This document shows positions 34,689-43,301 of a DNA stretch of 64,000 nt, piece after piece. The translations under genes were made by a program, and so were the position numbers. The notes under the pieces are model-generated. The model made no database searches and had not been told where the DNA came from. It saw nothing but the letters and a program-made list of their open reading frames with translations. Position 1 is the first letter of the stretch; each line of letters starts with the position of its first letter. Source of the DNA: Alphaproteobacteria bacterium (GTDB lineage: Bacteria; Pseudomonadota; Alphaproteobacteria; Rhodobacterales; Rhodobacteraceae); contig JAUHWT010000004.1 in assembly GCA_030427145.1 (NCBI GenBank), positions 1 to 64,000 on the forward strand, written 5' to 3'.

Positions 34689-35261
34689 ATGAAAACCACC
34701 ATCCTCGGAGGCGTGCTCTTCATCGTCCCCCTCGCCGTTGTTCTGATCCTGCTGGAAAAGCTCTTCCACTTTAGCATGATTGTCGCCCGTCCCCTGGAAA
34801 AGCTCCTGCCCTTCGGCCATGTGGGCGGCATTGCCGCGGCGAACCTGCTCGCGATTTTCCTGATCGTGCTGGTCTGCTACCTGGCCGGTCTCTTCGCGAA
34901 AGCCGCCTTCATCCGCCACCATGTCGACCGTCTCGACAATATCCTGATCAATCTGGTGCCAGGCTACGCCGCAACCCGGGGCGTCATCGGCGGCATTGCC
35001 GAGGGCGACGGCGACAGCCTCGTCCGCCCCGTTCTCGTAAAGTTCGACGACCAGGATGCCATCGCCTTCGAGGTCGAGCGCGACGACACCCGCGTCTCCG
35101 TATTCCTGCCCGGCTCCCCCAGCCCCTGGACCGGCTCCACCGCCATTGTCGGCGTGGACCGCGTGACCCCGCTCAACCTTCAGCCCCACCAGGCCGTGGC
35201 CCTTCTGCGGACCATGGGTCGCGGCTCCCTGGCCGCCACGCAACCCACGACGGAAACCTGA
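34689..35261 (+). CDS. DUF502 membrane protein
   Basis: A 190-residue protein with two N-terminal membrane segments (residues about 5-25 and 48-72) and a soluble C-terminal half. The motif PGYAATRGVIGGIA, then VLVKFDDQDAIAFEVE and VFLPGSPSPWTGSTAIV match DUF502. The function of DUF502 is unknown. It lies 36 bp after the dioxygenase-like gene, in the same direction. Confidence 0.85.
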   Translation: MKTTILGGVLFIVPLAVVLILLEKLFHFSMIVARPLEKLLPFGHVGGIAAANLLAIFLIVLVCYLAGLFAKAAFIRHHVDRLDNILINLVPGYAATRGVIGGIAEGDGDSLVRPVLVKFDDQDAIAFEVERDDTRVSVFLPGSPSPWTGSTAIVGVDRVTPLNLQPHQAVALLRTMGRGSLAATQPTTET

Positions 35262-35333
35262 CCGGGAACCAAATCCTCACGTCGGCGTTAACCTCCCACA
35301 ACACGGAGCAGCAACAGAACGGAGGATCTCCCC

Positions 35334-35402
35334 ATGCATTCCATCATCTATCTCGTCGGTCTGGTGGTTATCGTACTCGCTATCGTAGGCTTTGTTCTCT
35401 GA
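35334..35402 (+). CDS. 22-residue single-span membrane peptide
   Basis: ATG at 35334 opens a 22-codon frame beginning MHSIIYLVGLVVIVLAIVGF, followed by VL and TGA. It is a single hydrophobic helix with almost nothing else. GGAGG (in ACGGAGGATCTCCCC) eight bases upstream is a strong ribosome-binding site, and the frame ends cleanly in a non-coding gap. Such tiny membrane peptides are common in Rhodobacteraceae; the role is unknown. Confidence 0.65.
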   Translation: MHSIIYLVGLVVIVLAIVGFVL

Positions 35403-35501
35403 TCAAAGCCTTTCCGCACCCCGCGGAAATCAGGGGACCCCAAAACCGGCATCTGACAATTGCGGAACTTCCGCGACATCAGCGCCTTTACATCGAAACA
35501 T

Positions 35502-36155
35502 TCAAACGTCCCGTGACCGCCGCCGTCGCATCCGCCACGGCCGCACGAGTCTGAGGTGAACCAAGGTTGCAGCTGTTGCCACCACCACCGCAGCGCACAG
35601 GATCTGTTTCGAAACCGGTCCCATCGTGCCCTCAATCAGCAGGGCATGCACCACAGTAGAGCCAACCACCATGGCGGCCAATGCGTTATGCACAACCCGC
35701 CAGGTGGACGCCCGCCATCCCAGCCGACGCCGCGCGGCCACCAGAGCAGCCGTGACAATCACTCCCCAAAACGCAGTCACCACGTAAACCGAGAACGGAG
35801 TCGGCGAGACCAGCAACAGCGCATCGACCGTATCGGGCGGGCTTGTCACATAAAGCCCCGCCACATGCAGCAGCACCGCAACCACAATTCCCACACCCAG
35901 AGCCCGATGCAGCCACCGCGCCAAAAGCGGTCCCGGCCCCGGCAGGTATCCCGCCGCCAGAAGCGGCTGGAACAGCAGCATCGCCAGCCCCAAAATCCCG
36001 GCCAGCCCCGCCATGACATAGGCCGGGTTCCGCCCCGGCAGCCACGGGCTGTTGAGCGCCACCACCACCGGCACGGTCACCAGCGCGGCCAATATACCCC
36101 AAACGGCCCAGGCAAGCCCGGGCCGATCCTCAAAAAACGTCTGACGTGAGGTCAC
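35502..36155 (-). CDS. Ferric reductase-like transmembrane protein
   Basis: A 217-residue inner-membrane protein with six hydrophobic segments. Paired histidines in RWLHRALG, AVLLHVAGLY, WRVVHNALAA and TVVHALLIEG are placed like the haem ligands of ferric reductase-like/MsrQ domains. It could pass electrons across the membrane. Its neighbour, 24 bp downstream, is a Tat-exported dioxygenase-like protein, and the two probably form one operon. Confidence 0.8.
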   Translation of the reverse strand: MTSRQTFFEDRPGLAWAVWGILAALVTVPVVVALNSPWLPGRNPAYVMAGLAGILGLAMLLFQPLLAAGYLPGPGPLLARWLHRALGVGIVVAVLLHVAGLYVTSPPDTVDALLLVSPTPFSVYVVTAFWGVIVTAALVAARRRLGWRASTWRVVHNALAAMVVGSTVVHALLIEGTMGPVSKQILCAAVVVATAATLVHLRLVRPWRMRRRRSRDV

Positions 36156-36179
36156 GCCACCTCCCGCACTGATCGCGGT

Positions 36180-36683
36180 TTAAACCGGGGCCAGCACGAA
36201 ATCCGCCCGGACGCTCGTATCACTGGCACTGCCCATCACGGGCCGCAGGAACACCGTCTCAAACCGCCCGTCATCATAGGCCAGATGCGCATGCGGCTGG
36301 CCAAAATTCGGCACGATCTGATCCATTTCCAGAACAAACGAGCCATCCGCCGCCGTCATGACACTGCCATGATTGCTCGGCTCCCGCTCGCCACCCCGCG
36401 TTGTCGCCGCCCAGATCTGAATGCGCACATTCGACAGCGGCTCACCGCCCCCGGCCTGCCGCACCGTCCCATGCACATGAAACCCCGACCCCAACCGGTC
36501 CACCAGAGGCGCATTGGGCCGATAATTATTGCTGCCACCCCGCATCGTCCGCGTAGGCCGCAGTCCCCCCGCCGCCACCGCTGGCCGCACCAGCCCCGTC
36601 ACACCCTCCCCAATCAGGGCCATTCCGCCCAGTGCCGCGGCGCCGGTCACCAGCGACCGTCGTGTAATAAATTCCGAACCCAT
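36180..36683 (-). CDS. Tat-exported intradiol dioxygenase-like protein
   Basis: A 167-residue protein with a twin-arginine signal (FITRRSLVTGAAALGGMALI). The mature part has the intradiol beta-sandwich: HVHGTVRQAGGGEPLSNVRI, QIWAATTRGGERE and GQPHAHLAYDD. The H-x-H pair is present but the tyrosine normally found in A-x-G-x-Y is not, so the iron site is incomplete. GAGGAGG seven bases upstream supports the ATG at 36683. It precedes the ferric reductase-like gene in the same operon; export and a membrane redox partner suggest an envelope role. Confidence 0.75.
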   Translation of the reverse strand: MGSEFITRRSLVTGAAALGGMALIGEGVTGLVRPAVAAGGLRPTRTMRGGSNNYRPNAPLVDRLGSGFHVHGTVRQAGGGEPLSNVRIQIWAATTRGGEREPSNHGSVMTAADGSFVLEMDQIVPNFGQPHAHLAYDDGRFETVFLRPVMGSASDTSVRADFVLAPV

Positions 36684-36816
36684 CCTGAAACCTCCTCGCA
36701 AATGCTGAAAAAGACCATGGATCAAAAGATCCATCCGGGAACCCTGGGGGCCATGCTAACGAACCCCACCCTCCAAAACCATTCACTTTCCCATTATCTT
36801 GGAGTGTGGCCGGGCC

Positions 36817-37245
36817 CTACGAGTCCCGCACCAGGCGCGAGCCAAACCAGGACACGAGTTCGTCAAACCCAATCCGCCCTGCCGCCACGTCCACCACGAG
36901 GTCATCAATTGGCTCATCGTCCGGGATGTCCAAAACATAACCACTGCGCACAATCAGAATTTCCACCAGCAGCCAGGCCGTACGCTTGTTGCCGTCCACA
37001 AACCCATGATTGCCAACCATGCTGTGCAACAGGGCGGCTGCTTTGCGCTCAATCGAACGGTGATAACCGGAGTAGGGACGCGCCAGGCCGGACTCGATCA
37101 GGTGAAAACTGCTTACACCCTCACGCCCCCCATACACCAGGGCCTCATCATGGGCGGTCAACGCGTCAGCGAGCGTCAGCCTGTAATGCCGTCTAGCGAT
37201 CCGCCAACCGCTTAAGCGCCGCGCCCCGCTTTGTGGAAGCCTCAC
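36817..37245 (-). CDS. Doc/Fic-family toxin
   Basis: A 142-residue Fic-fold protein with the motif HGFVDGNKRTAW (HxFx(D/E)GNKR), as in death-on-curing toxins. Doc proteins phosphorylate elongation factor Tu; other Fic proteins attach AMP. The frame begins at a GTG at 37245 and overlaps the upstream small gene by 53 bp; the family-like region begins only at HYRLTLADALTAHDE, so the true start is uncertain and may use a rare codon just after the upstream stop. The overlap fits translational coupling within a toxin-antitoxin pair. Confidence 0.8.
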   Translation of the reverse strand: MRLPQSGARRLSGWRIARRHYRLTLADALTAHDEALVYGGREGVSSFHLIESGLARPYSGYHRSIERKAAALLHSMVGNHGFVDGNKRTAWLLVEILIVRSGYVLDIPDDEPIDDLVVDVAAGRIGFDELVSWFGSRLVRDS

Positions 37246-37378
37246 TTACGGCCGCACGCGATATTTCGCTCGCGCGGCTCACGCCTTTAGGCGTCTCCGC
37301 AGCAACAACCTGTCCGGAGACAGTGGAACGAACAATCCAACCACCTTTGACGGGGATTTTCGTATTTTCGCTTTTCAT
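37193..37378 (-). CDS. Small protein upstream of Doc, putative antitoxin
   Basis: A 61-residue protein beginning MKSENTKIPVKGGWIVRSTV and ending in a basic tail. Its reading frame overlaps the Doc gene, and AGGAACC precedes the ATG. I do not recognise the family: it is not an obvious Phd or AbrB protein. Size, order and overlap make it the likely antitoxin. Confidence 0.65.
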   Translation of the reverse strand: MKSENTKIPVKGGWIVRSTVSGQVVAAETPKGVSRASEISRAAVSEASTKRGAALKRLADR

Positions 37379-37449
37379 CCCAAGGTTCCTGAAAATTTCC
37401 GTGCGTCACGCGATACTGGATACTCGCGAGCGCGATTTCAAGCTTACCC

Positions 37450-39156
37450 TCACCGCTCCGTAAACTTGATCTCAATCCGCCGGTTCCGCGCCAGGGCCTC
37501 GGGGCTGTCGCCTGTGTCGATCGGCTGGAACTCGCCAAAGCCCGTCGCCGCCAGCCGGTCCGCGGGGATGCCCTGCTGGTCAATCATGTAGCGCACCACC
37601 GACAGGGCCCGGGCCTGGCTCAGTTCCCAGTTGTCGCGGAACTGCCGCCCCGGACCCAGCGGGATTTTGTCCGTATGCCCGTCCACACGCAAAATCCAGT
37701 CGATCTGTGCGGGCACCTCGTCGGAGATGTCGCGGATAACCTGCGCCACCCGTGCCACCTGCTCGCGGCCCTCGGCGTTCAGGTTGGCCGACCCGGTGGA
37801 GAACAGAACCTCACTGTCAAACACGAACCGGTCGCCCACGACCTGCACACCCTCACGCGCACCCAGAATGCGGCTCATCCGGCCAAAGAACTCGGAGCGG
37901 TAGCTCTCCAGGTCCTGCGCCTCCTCGCGCAGAGCCTCGGCCTCAAGCCGCAGCCGTTCGGCCTCCCGCGCCTCAAGCTCGGCCCGCGCTTTTTCCTCCG
38001 CCGCAACCCGCGCCAGAGCGGCGTTGAGATTGGCCCCCAAAGTTTCGATCTGCACCTGCGCCGCGATCTCCTCGGCCAGTGAGTCGTCCAAAAGACCCTG
38101 CAACTCATCAAGCTGAGAGCGCAGCTCCGCCGTCTGCTGGTTCAGAAGCGCCACCTGCCGCTGCGCCTCGGCTGAAATCTGCTCCTGCTCGGCCAGCAGA
38201 GCCCGCGCCTGGGCCATTTCCGCCTCATGCCGGTCCGCCGCCGACAGGGCCGCCTCGCCCGCCTCCTGGTACTCGTCCCGCGCGGCCTCCGCCGCGGCGA
38301 GCAGCGTGAGCGTATCCTCCGCCCGCTGCCGTTCGCGCTCCAGGTTCAGCGTCATCGCGGTCAGTTCCGCATCCGCATTGGCCAGCCGCTCGCGCAGCGC
38401 CTCCGCCGCGGCGGCCTCGGCAATCCGCTCCTTCTCCGCGTCCGACAGCTCCTCGGCCTGGGCCGCCACCTGCGCCTGCAATTCATCGCGCTCACCTGCC
38501 AGGGCGTCCCGCTCACCGGCCAGGGTATCGCGGTCACTCTCAAGCGACGCCACCAGATCCTCAAGCGCCTCGCGTTTTGCTGCCGCCAGCCGCGCCTGCT
38601 CCACGCCCGCGTCGATCTCCTCCCGCGCCTGGGTCAGCGCCAGTTCCAGCGCCTCCTGCGCGGTCAGGAGTTCCTCATTGGTCTCCCGCGCCGCGGTCAG
38701 ATCGCCGGTCAGCGCCTCATTGGCCTCCCGCGCGTCACTCAGATCGCCGGTCAGGGACGCGTTCGACGCGATCAGGGCCGCAATGCGCTCCTCCCGCTCG
38801 TCCAGCGTCCCGGCCAGACTGGCATTGCGCTCCAGAAGGCTCGCCACGCGCGACTCATACGAACGGATCTCCTCCTCCGCCGCATCGCGCTCGGTGGTCA
38901 GGGTCGCAACCAGGTTTTCCTGCGTATCCGCCCGCGTCCTCTCAAGCCCCAGCGCATCCGCCAGGTTCGCCACCTGCAACGACATCTCGCCCAGTTCCCG
39001 CGTCTGCCCCGTGATGGTGTCACGCAACACGAACTGCACGATCATGAAGATCGACAGAACGAAGAACAGCACCAAAATCAGCGCAGTCATCGCATCCACG
39101 AAACCCGGCCAGATCGTGTTGGAAAAGCGTCCCGATGCCCTGCGGCTTAAAGCCAT
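37450..39156 (-). CDS. MotB/OmpA-type protein with a very long coiled coil
   Basis: A 568-residue protein. A short cytosolic start leads into one membrane helix (about residues 18-45, containing PGFVDAMTALILVLFFVLSI, with the aspartate of proton-driven stator B subunits). Then comes an Ala/Glu-rich coiled coil of about 370 residues. An OmpA-like peptidoglycan-binding domain follows from about 440 with DGHTDKIPLGPGRQ and SQARALSVVRYMID. It pairs with the MotA/ExbB-like gene three bases upstream. The long coil would let the OmpA domain reach the peptidoglycan. The cellular task is not known; no flagellar or Tol genes are near. Confidence 0.85.
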   Translation of the reverse strand: MALSRRASGRFSNTIWPGFVDAMTALILVLFFVLSIFMIVQFVLRDTITGQTRELGEMSLQVANLADALGLERTRADTQENLVATLTTERDAAEEEIRSYESRVASLLERNASLAGTLDEREERIAALIASNASLTGDLSDAREANEALTGDLTAARETNEELLTAQEALELALTQAREEIDAGVEQARLAAAKREALEDLVASLESDRDTLAGERDALAGERDELQAQVAAQAEELSDAEKERIAEAAAAEALRERLANADAELTAMTLNLERERQRAEDTLTLLAAAEAARDEYQEAGEAALSAADRHEAEMAQARALLAEQEQISAEAQRQVALLNQQTAELRSQLDELQGLLDDSLAEEIAAQVQIETLGANLNAALARVAAEEKARAELEAREAERLRLEAEALREEAQDLESYRSEFFGRMSRILGAREGVQVVGDRFVFDSEVLFSTGSANLNAEGREQVARVAQVIRDISDEVPAQIDWILRVDGHTDKIPLGPGRQFRDNWELSQARALSVVRYMIDQQGIPADRLAATGFGEFQPIDTGDSPEALARNRRIEIKFTER

Positions 39157-39158
39157 GT

Positions 39159-40328
39159 CTAGAGATCCCTGTGTGCCGCCACGGCGCGCAGCGCCTCAGC
39201 CAGGGCGGCAATATCCTGGCGGATTTCCGTGACCAGATCCTGACGCCCGGCGGACAGATCCTCAAGAATGCGCAGAACCTGCGTGTCAATCGACCGCAGC
39301 CGCGCCCGCGTTTCCGCATCGAGCTGCCCGGCATCCTCATCCTGGGCCTCCAGGATCGCAGCCACACGCTCCTGCGCCACGGCAATCCTCTCAATCATTT
39401 CCGGCTGAATCGGATCGGGGCGCGGCTCGGCCAGCTTCTCGACCAGCGCGGATATCTGCGCCTCCGTGGCCTGCGCCCGGTGGACGTTCTGCTCCACAAC
39501 CTCGCGCAGCCCGTCAATCTGCTCCGCCGTCTGCCCGATCACGGCCAGCACGTTTCCGGCGGTCAGCGCCTCCTCATTCTCAATGCCCGGCAGACCGATC
39601 TTCGTGATCGAGGACAGCCATTCCTCCAACTCCCGGTAGAACCGGTTCTGCGCATGACTGGCGAACAGCTCCAAAAGCCCCACAACCAGCGACCCGGCCA
39701 GACCAAGCAGCGACGAGGCAAAGGCCGTCCCCATACCGCCGAGCTGTTCCTCCAGGCCCGACATCAGGTTGTCGAACACCTCAATCGCGCTCTGCCCCTC
39801 CTGCGGGGCCAGCGACCGGATGGTGTCGACCACGGCTGGAACAACCGTCGCCAGACCATAGAACGTGCCGAGAAGTCCAAGGAAAATCAGAAGGTTGATC
39901 AGATACCGGGTCAGATCCCGCTGTTCCTCGATCCGGGTGCCGACGGAGTCCAAAATGCTGCCCGTGGAGGTTGAGGTCAAAGCCCGCCGCGCCTGACGGC
40001 TCGACAGAAGCGCGGCCAGCGAGGCCAGAAGCCGCGGCGCGCGCGTAAACTCGTGCCCCGGCCGGTCCAGCGCAAAGCTCTCAATCCAGCTGACCGAGGA
40101 AATCAGCGTCCGCACCTGCCAGAAGGTCGCGAAAACCCCGACCAGAAAAACGAACAGAATGAAACCGTTAAGGTAGGGCGAGGACAAAAACACCGGCGCC
40201 ACCGCCGGATACATCAAAACCGCAACACCCGCGGTCAGACCCAACACGATCAGCATCAGAACGATCTGACGCACCGGCTGGGAAAACTGGGGTTCCGACT
40301 GGTGACTCAACATCATGTTCCTGGCCAT
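39159..40328 (-). CDS. MotA/TolQ/ExbB-like channel protein
   Basis: A 389-residue membrane protein. Hydrophobic segments lie at about residues 20-42 and 52-75, and the conserved stator pair at about 140-165 (LINLLIFLGLLGTFYGLATV) and 195-225 (GMGTAFASSLLGLAGSLVVG). The C-terminal third is a soluble helical tail. With the MotB/OmpA-like partner it should form a 5:2-type rotary or force-generating complex driven by ion flow. Possible starts are the ATG at 40328 or the twin ATG a few codons later. Confidence 0.82.
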   Translation of the reverse strand: MARNMMLSHQSEPQFSQPVRQIVLMLIVLGLTAGVAVLMYPAVAPVFLSSPYLNGFILFVFLVGVFATFWQVRTLISSVSWIESFALDRPGHEFTRAPRLLASLAALLSSRQARRALTSTSTGSILDSVGTRIEEQRDLTRYLINLLIFLGLLGTFYGLATVVPAVVDTIRSLAPQEGQSAIEVFDNLMSGLEEQLGGMGTAFASSLLGLAGSLVVGLLELFASHAQNRFYRELEEWLSSITKIGLPGIENEEALTAGNVLAVIGQTAEQIDGLREVVEQNVHRAQATEAQISALVEKLAEPRPDPIQPEMIERIAVAQERVAAILEAQDEDAGQLDAETRARLRSIDTQVLRILEDLSAGRQDLVTEIRQDIAALAEALRAVAAHRDL

Positions 40329-40472
40329 ATATTGCCTATTCTCCGATCATAGCCCATAACCAGCCACCCGTGTCTTTCATGGATCATCAGGTCGTTCAGA
40401 AAACGTTAATCCATAAAATTTTTCATTAAAGCCTGTAACCCGCAAGACACCCGCTGAAAAGGACCAATAATC

Positions 40473-41420
40473 ATGGATACCCTCGGCTCACCCGCACTGG
40501 ACGCCATCGGCGTACCCGTCATCGCCCTGCTCGCCTTCGCAGTCATCCTGATTTTCACGGTGGTCAAATCCGTGCCGCAGGGGGAGAACTGGACGGTGGA
40601 ACGCTTCGGCCGCTACGTCCGTACCCTTCAGCCCGGACTGCGTTTTCTTGTCCCGATGATTGACCGGATCGGTTCAAAAATCAACATGATGGAAACCGTC
40701 CTTGATATCGAGGAACAGGAGGTCATCACCCGCGACAACGCCATGCTCGTGGCCGATGCCGTCGCGTTTTACCAGGTGGTCGACGCCTCCCGTGCGGCCT
40801 ACGAGGTCCGCGATCTCGACCGCGCCCTGCGAAATATCAGCCAGACAAACATCCGCTCCGTGCTCGGATCGATGGATCTTGATGAATCTCTTTCTAATCG
40901 CGACGCGATCAATATACGGCTTCTGTCGGTGATCGACGCCGCGTCCAATCCCTGGGGCGTCAAGGTCACCCGTGTTGAGATCAAGGACCTGGCACCCCCG
41001 CCCGACATTACCGAGGCCATGGCCCGCCAGATGAAGGCCGAACGGGACAAGCGCGCCGAAATTCTCACCGCCGAGGGCCAGAAAGCCTCCGCCATCCTCA
41101 AGGCCGAAGGTGAGCGCGAGGCCCAGATCCGCGAGGCCGAGGGCCGCAAGGAAGCCGCCTTCCTCGACGCCGAGGCCCGCGAACGTCTGGCCCAGGCCGA
41201 GGCAAAGGCCACCACAATGGTCTCCGAGGCCGTCGCCCGCGGCGACATCCAGGCCCTGAACTACTTCGTCGCGCAAAAATACACCGAGGCCCTGCGCGAC
41301 GTCGCCGCCTCCCCCAACTCCAAAACCGTCATGGTCCCTCTCGAGGCCGCCAGCCTCATCGGCGCCATCGGTGGCATCAGGGATCTGACGGACTTGCTTG
41401 GCCAGAAAGGAAACGGCTGA
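40473..41420 (+). CDS. SPFH-domain membrane protease-associated protein (stomatin/QmcA-like)
   Basis: A 315-residue protein anchored by an N-terminal helix (VIALLAFAVILIFTVVKSV). The SPFH/Band 7 domain follows (GRYVRTLQPGLRFLVPMIDR), then a charged helix (AERDKRAEILTAEGQKASAI) that drives oligomerisation. Such proteins organise membrane microdomains and help membrane proteases. The NfeD gene starts two bases after its stop, the classical pair. Confidence 0.92.
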   Translation: MDTLGSPALDAIGVPVIALLAFAVILIFTVVKSVPQGENWTVERFGRYVRTLQPGLRFLVPMIDRIGSKINMMETVLDIEEQEVITRDNAMLVADAVAFYQVVDASRAAYEVRDLDRALRNISQTNIRSVLGSMDLDESLSNRDAINIRLLSVIDAASNPWGVKVTRVEIKDLAPPPDITEAMARQMKAERDKRAEILTAEGQKASAILKAEGEREAQIREAEGRKEAAFLDAEARERLAQAEAKATTMVSEAVARGDIQALNYFVAQKYTEALRDVAASPNSKTVMVPLEAASLIGAIGGIRDLTDLLGQKGNG

Positions 41421-41421
41421 C

Positions 41422-41886
41422 ATGGAACCCGCAGAGGTCGCATCCGCCGTCTCGCCCTGGTGGTGGCTCGGCGCGGGCATCGCCTTCGCCGCTTTGGAAA
41501 TGCTCACCGCCACGACTTACCTCATCTGGCCCGCCCTTGCGGCCATCGTGGTGTTCGTCACGCTCCTCCTGATCCCCGGCCTCAGCCTGATGGCCCAGCT
41601 GACGATCTTCGCCCTGCTGACAATCGCGCTCGTGTTTGTGGGCAAGGCGCTGTTCTTCCGCAAAAAAGCCACCGACGCCGCCGCCCGCCTCAACGACCGC
41701 ACCGGCACCATCATCGGCAAAACCGGCACCATCGACCGCGAGGGCCACTCGGAGCCAAAAGTCATCATTGACGGCATCCCCTGGCCCATCCGCGAACCGG
41801 ACACGCCACTCGCCCATCACACCAAAGTCCGTGTCACCGCCAAGGACGGCATTGTCCTCGAGGTCCAGCCCGTCACAAAATCATAA
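41422..41886 (+). CDS. NfeD-family membrane protein
   Basis: A 154-residue protein with membrane segments at about residues 14-75 and a C-terminal OB-fold-like part (LNDRTGTIIGKTGTIDREGH, then VRVTAKDGIVLEV). It is the short NfeD type without a ClpP-like protease domain, and partners the SPFH protein encoded upstream. The ATG at 41422 is preferred to the TTG at 41398. Confidence 0.9.
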   Translation: MEPAEVASAVSPWWWLGAGIAFAALEMLTATTYLIWPALAAIVVFVTLLLIPGLSLMAQLTIFALLTIALVFVGKALFFRKKATDAAARLNDRTGTIIGKTGTIDREGHSEPKVIIDGIPWPIREPDTPLAHHTKVRVTAKDGIVLEVQPVTKS

Positions 41887-41919
41887 AAAAAAAGCGGTCA
41901 GGAAATTCCCAACCGCTTT
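41885..41919 (-). terminator. Intrinsic terminator (minus strand, possibly bidirectional)
   Basis: AAAGCGGT (41891-41898) pairs with ACCGCTTT (41912-41919) around GGAAATTCC. On the minus strand a run of nine T follows. It ends the unknown gene at 41943 and overlaps the end of nfeD. Confidence 0.8.
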
Positions 41920-41942
41920 CGTCAAACACCGCAACCGGCCCG

Positions 41943-42407
41943 TCATTCAGAAGCTGCTGCCTGCTGACTTTCACGGTACTGTTCCAGCGGTGACGCCTGA
42001 TCCACACCAGCCGTAGCGGCCTCAAGTCCATACGGATCCGCAACGCCAAGACCTTCAGTATGCGCCGCCAGACCGGCCACCATGTCACGGGCCATAAAAA
42101 CCGCCTGCTGGGCAATCGCATAGGCCCGCTCGGAATCGATCAGAAAATCGGTTTCCTCTTCGCCAACACTGAAGTCGTGCCGCACCGCCGGCGCGTCCAC
42201 GGACGTGCCATGCCCAAACGTCAGGGATCCGCCGCCCTCGAGACCATCGCCCTCGTCGCCGGTGCCGATCAGGCCGTCGACAACCTCCTCAACCGGCGCC
42301 ACCGCGTCCGGCCCGGGTTCATTGACCCCGGTATCGCCTTCATTTCCACCAAGCAATCCGTCAACAACGGGATCAACAACCCCACCTACACCACCAAGTA
42401 AACTCAT
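41943..42407 (-). CDS. Unknown Gly/Asp/Val-rich protein
   Basis: A 154-residue acidic protein that I do not recognise. It begins MSLLGGVGGVVDPVVDGLLG and continues with repeated VxxLLG/VVDGL elements, glycines and acidic residues. From about residue 80 a more regular helical part follows (FLIDSERAYAIAQQAVFMAR). There is no signal peptide or cysteine. GGGGGC upstream and a strong terminator directly after the stop argue that it is expressed. Confidence 0.6.
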   Translation of the reverse strand: MSLLGGVGGVVDPVVDGLLGGNEGDTGVNEPGPDAVAPVEEVVDGLIGTGDEGDGLEGGGSLTFGHGTSVDAPAVRHDFSVGEEETDFLIDSERAYAIAQQAVFMARDMVAGLAAHTEGLGVADPYGLEAATAGVDQASPLEQYRESQQAAASE

Positions 42408-42657
42408 TCTGCCCCCAATTCAGTCAGTTTTCGTCACAACTGAACTAGCACGCCCGAAGTAAAACTGATAATTAACAAAATTCTAAAGGTAAACGTCCAG
42501 GTTTACGCGAAAAAACACCCCAAACAGCGCAAAAATCCGCGAAGTCGCCGTCACTACAGGACTTTTCATGACGCATTCAATTTTACCCGAATACGCCTCA
42601 AACCCGTCGCAAATTCTATTAACAAACGCCGAATTAAAATCCGGCCTTTTTACGGCC

Positions 42658-43206
42658 TCAGCCGCCCGCACTCCCCCGCACCATCCCGGCCAGTTCATGC
42701 AGTTCCGCGTCATGAATACCCAGCGCCTCCAGGCTCGCGACCGTGTTCATCAGGTAATCCGCATTCGGACCCCGCGTCCCGGCCGTGCGCGCTATGATCG
42801 CCGCCTGCGACGCCAGATCCAGCGCCCCCGCATACTGGTCATGGTCGCGGTTCATCACATAGGTCACCGCCCGCAGAACACGCCCGTCCGCCGCCTCCAC
42901 ATCGAGCCAGGCCTCGTCATAGGCATAGGAAATCAGCTCCCGCTCCCGCAGGTACGCCAAAACCGCATCCGCCACCTCATCGGCCACGCGGTAAATCACG
43001 CCCTCGCAGGCCCCCTGCCCATCCTCATCGAGCGCCAGAACCAGGCCCGGATCCTCCGCCGTGCCCCGGTAATGGATCGACGTCATGCAAAACGCCCGCC
43101 GGTAACCGCGCAGAACCGCAAGGGTTTTTTCCTCATACGCAAATCCCGGATCCCAGATCAGGGACCCGTATCCAAACACCCATAGCGCGCCGTTCCGGTT
43201 TTCCAC
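42658..43206 (-). CDS. chaC: Gamma-glutamylcyclotransferase, ChaC type
   Basis: A 182-residue enzyme that releases 5-oxoproline from glutathione, giving Cys-Gly. The hallmark GYGSLIWDPGF stands at the N-terminus and RGYRRAFCMTSIHYRGT follows, as in ChaC/GCG proteins; an acidic catalytic residue lies in GACEGVIYRV or the later EREL segment. It is divergent from the DUF2125 gene. The 250-bp gap 42408-42657 on its 3' side is AT-rich and holds no gene I can support. Confidence 0.92.
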   Translation of the reverse strand: MENRNGALWVFGYGSLIWDPGFAYEEKTLAVLRGYRRAFCMTSIHYRGTAEDPGLVLALDEDGQGACEGVIYRVADEVADAVLAYLRERELISYAYDEAWLDVEAADGRVLRAVTYVMNRDHDQYAGALDLASQAAIIARTAGTRGPNADYLMNTVASLEALGIHDAELHELAGMVRGSAGG

Positions 43207-43301
43207 TGTTTCTCCACTTCCCGCCGGGGTATGTCCGGCACTGTGCTATAACGGTTTCGGTCCCAGGTGGAAACGGCACGCATCACAATTCGGGTTAGGG
43301 A

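Noticed and set aside
37450-40328. Zorya-type anti-phage defence (ZorA/ZorB)
   Set aside because: The pair resembles ZorAB in being MotAB-like, but no ZorC, ZorD or ZorE-type gene is adjacent and the long coiled coil is in the B subunit rather than the A tail.
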